Assembly: GCA_018648945.1 (NCBI GenBank)
Contig: JABGQJ010000501.1
Location: 1 to 5,908, forward strand
Source: Victivallales bacterium
GTDB taxonomy: Bacteria; Verrucomicrobiota; Lentisphaeria; Oligosphaerales; Lenti-02
Length of the DNA: 5,908 nt
Reading direction: 5' to 3'
Part shown: piece by piece, positions 5,694 to 5,908 of the stretch
Layout: every line of letters begins with the position of its first letter
Position numbering within the stretch: position 1 is the stretch's first letter
The notes under the pieces: generated by a model
Databases searched by the model: none
What the model saw: only the letters and a program-made list of their open reading frames with translations
Told to the model about the DNA's origin: nothing
Program-made: the position numbers and the translations under genes

Positions 5694-5908
5694 CGGCTGA
5701 CTCCCCTCCGCCGGCCGGTACCGGCCGTTGCTCTGCTTCAGCCGATGGTTTGAGATTCGGGGTCCACCATGGAGCCCTGATGTGGATACGGGCGCGTAGA
5801 GTGCCATCGGCTGGCACAGCCAGCGTCAGGCGCACCATCGGGTGCCAGTCAGCCCAGTGACTGAAGCCAGTCCGCCTGAAGCTGGAGTCGCCGTTCGGGT
5901 GCCAGCCA
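5686..5908 (-). CDS. Partial unknown protein entering from the right edge
   Basis: On the - strand a frame is open from the window edge (first full codon 5907-5905) to TAG at 5688-5686, giving 73 residues with the start outside the window. It reads GWHPNGDSSFRRTGFSHWAD, then WHPMVRLTLAVPADGTLRAR, then IHIRAPWW. WHP occurs twice, from the direct repeat GGGTGCCAG (+ strand 5840-5848 and 5897-5905). By hand count, roughly three quarters of third codon positions in the edge part are G or C, as expected for coding DNA in this GC-rich sequence. I do not recognise the family. If the insertion sequence begins near 5769, only about the first 46 residues belong to the original gene. The tail (TPNLKPSAEAEQ and on) is then translated from the element, and the frame overlaps the OrfA start by eight bases. 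The gene would thus be truncated by the insertion. It is also possible that the frame is open by chance. Confidence 0.4.
   Translation of the reverse strand, partial: GWHPNGDSSFRRTGFSHWADWHPMVRLTLAVPADGTLRARIHIRAPWWTPNLKPSAEAEQRPVPAGGGESADD
5691..5747 (-). promoter_or_regulatory. Stem enclosing the OrfA ribosome site and start codon
   Basis: CATCGGCTGA (5747-5738) and TCAGCCGATG (5700-5691) on the - strand are perfect 10-bp inverted repeats. The last three bases of the second arm are the OrfA start codon, and the Shine-Dalgarno sequence GGAGGGGAG (5709-5701) lies in the loop next to it. An RNA entering from outside the element would include both arms and could hide the start codon, while a transcript beginning inside the loop would not. 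IS10 and IS50 use this arrangement to block transposase expression from outside transcription. That this element did the same is inference. Confidence 0.5.
5712..5727. repeat. 16-bp perfect palindrome in the OrfA leader
   Basis: CGGCCGGTACCGGCCG is its own reverse complement and lies inside the loop of the larger inverted repeat at 5691-5747, directly before the ribosome site. In RNA it would form its own short hairpin, so the leader could fold as a hairpin within a stem. It shares the core GGTACC with the palindrome at 5423-5436, which may be chance. Confidence 0.45.

Larger units (their letters stand above)
5450..5769 (-). mobile_element. Remnant of an IS3-family insertion sequence
   Basis: It consists of the OrfA remnant and the short leader in front of it. 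The left end (as read on the - strand) is probably near 5769, where TGGTGGACCCCGAATCTC begins. Many IS3-family ends start with TG followed by a run of C, so this is a reasonable but unproven boundary. The other side is truncated at about 5450, inside the C-terminal part of OrfA, so OrfB and the second end are lost. No target duplication can be identified. Confidence 0.55.

Noticed and set aside
5801..5817. Hairpin GTGCCA-TCGGC-TGGCAC as a terminator
   Set aside because: It has no T-run on either side and lies inside the partial - strand reading frame, where it encodes VPADGT.
1..5908. CRISPR array, tRNA or rRNA genes
   Set aside because: Looking through the sequence I found no regularly spaced repeats and no tRNA- or rRNA-like segments.

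Overview
The window looks like GC-rich chromosomal DNA from an uncultured bacterium of the PVC group, most like Lentisphaerae or Planctomycetes. The main evidence is a protein that starts with a type IV prepilin-like leader ([17 protein letters not shown]) and ends with the H-X9-DG motif. These groups carry such proteins in large families. This placement comes from family knowledge, not from a search.

Layout. Positions 1-345 hold no convincing gene. Positions 349-573 are the remains of an older copy of the locus that follows: the last 37 codons of a pilin-like gene, its spacer, and the first ten codons of a hydrolase gene. Positions 767-1444 encode an intact pilin-like protein (225 aa). After an 82-nt spacer, 1527-3653 encode a secreted protein of 708 aa with a probable glycosyl-hydrolase-like barrel. 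A 13-bp inverted repeat (3650-3662/3749-3761) starts one base before that gene's stop codon and encloses 86 nt that can fold further. Positions 3806-5113 encode a radical SAM protein of the spore photoproduct lyase (SPL) superfamily (435 aa). It keeps the iron-sulfur cysteines but lacks the lyase hydrogen-donor cysteine. All three intact genes are on the + strand.

The right end (5114-5908) is an accessory scar. On the - strand lies a decayed IS3-family OrfA (5399-5693) with two frameshifts and no OrfB. An inverted repeat (5691-5700/5738-5747) would put its start codon in a stem and its Shine-Dalgarno sequence in the loop. A partial - strand reading frame enters from the right edge and stops just inside the insertion sequence.

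How the parts may work together. The pilin-like gene and the secreted hydrolase are probably co-transcribed. The same junction (end of pilin, spacer, start of hydrolase) is present in the decayed copy upstream, so the pair appears to have been duplicated as a unit. This supports a 'pseudopilin plus secreted hydrolase' cassette, with the pilin-like protein perhaps serving export or surface display of its neighbour; that role is inference. The radical SAM gene is separated by the inverted-repeat element and may be an independent transcription unit.
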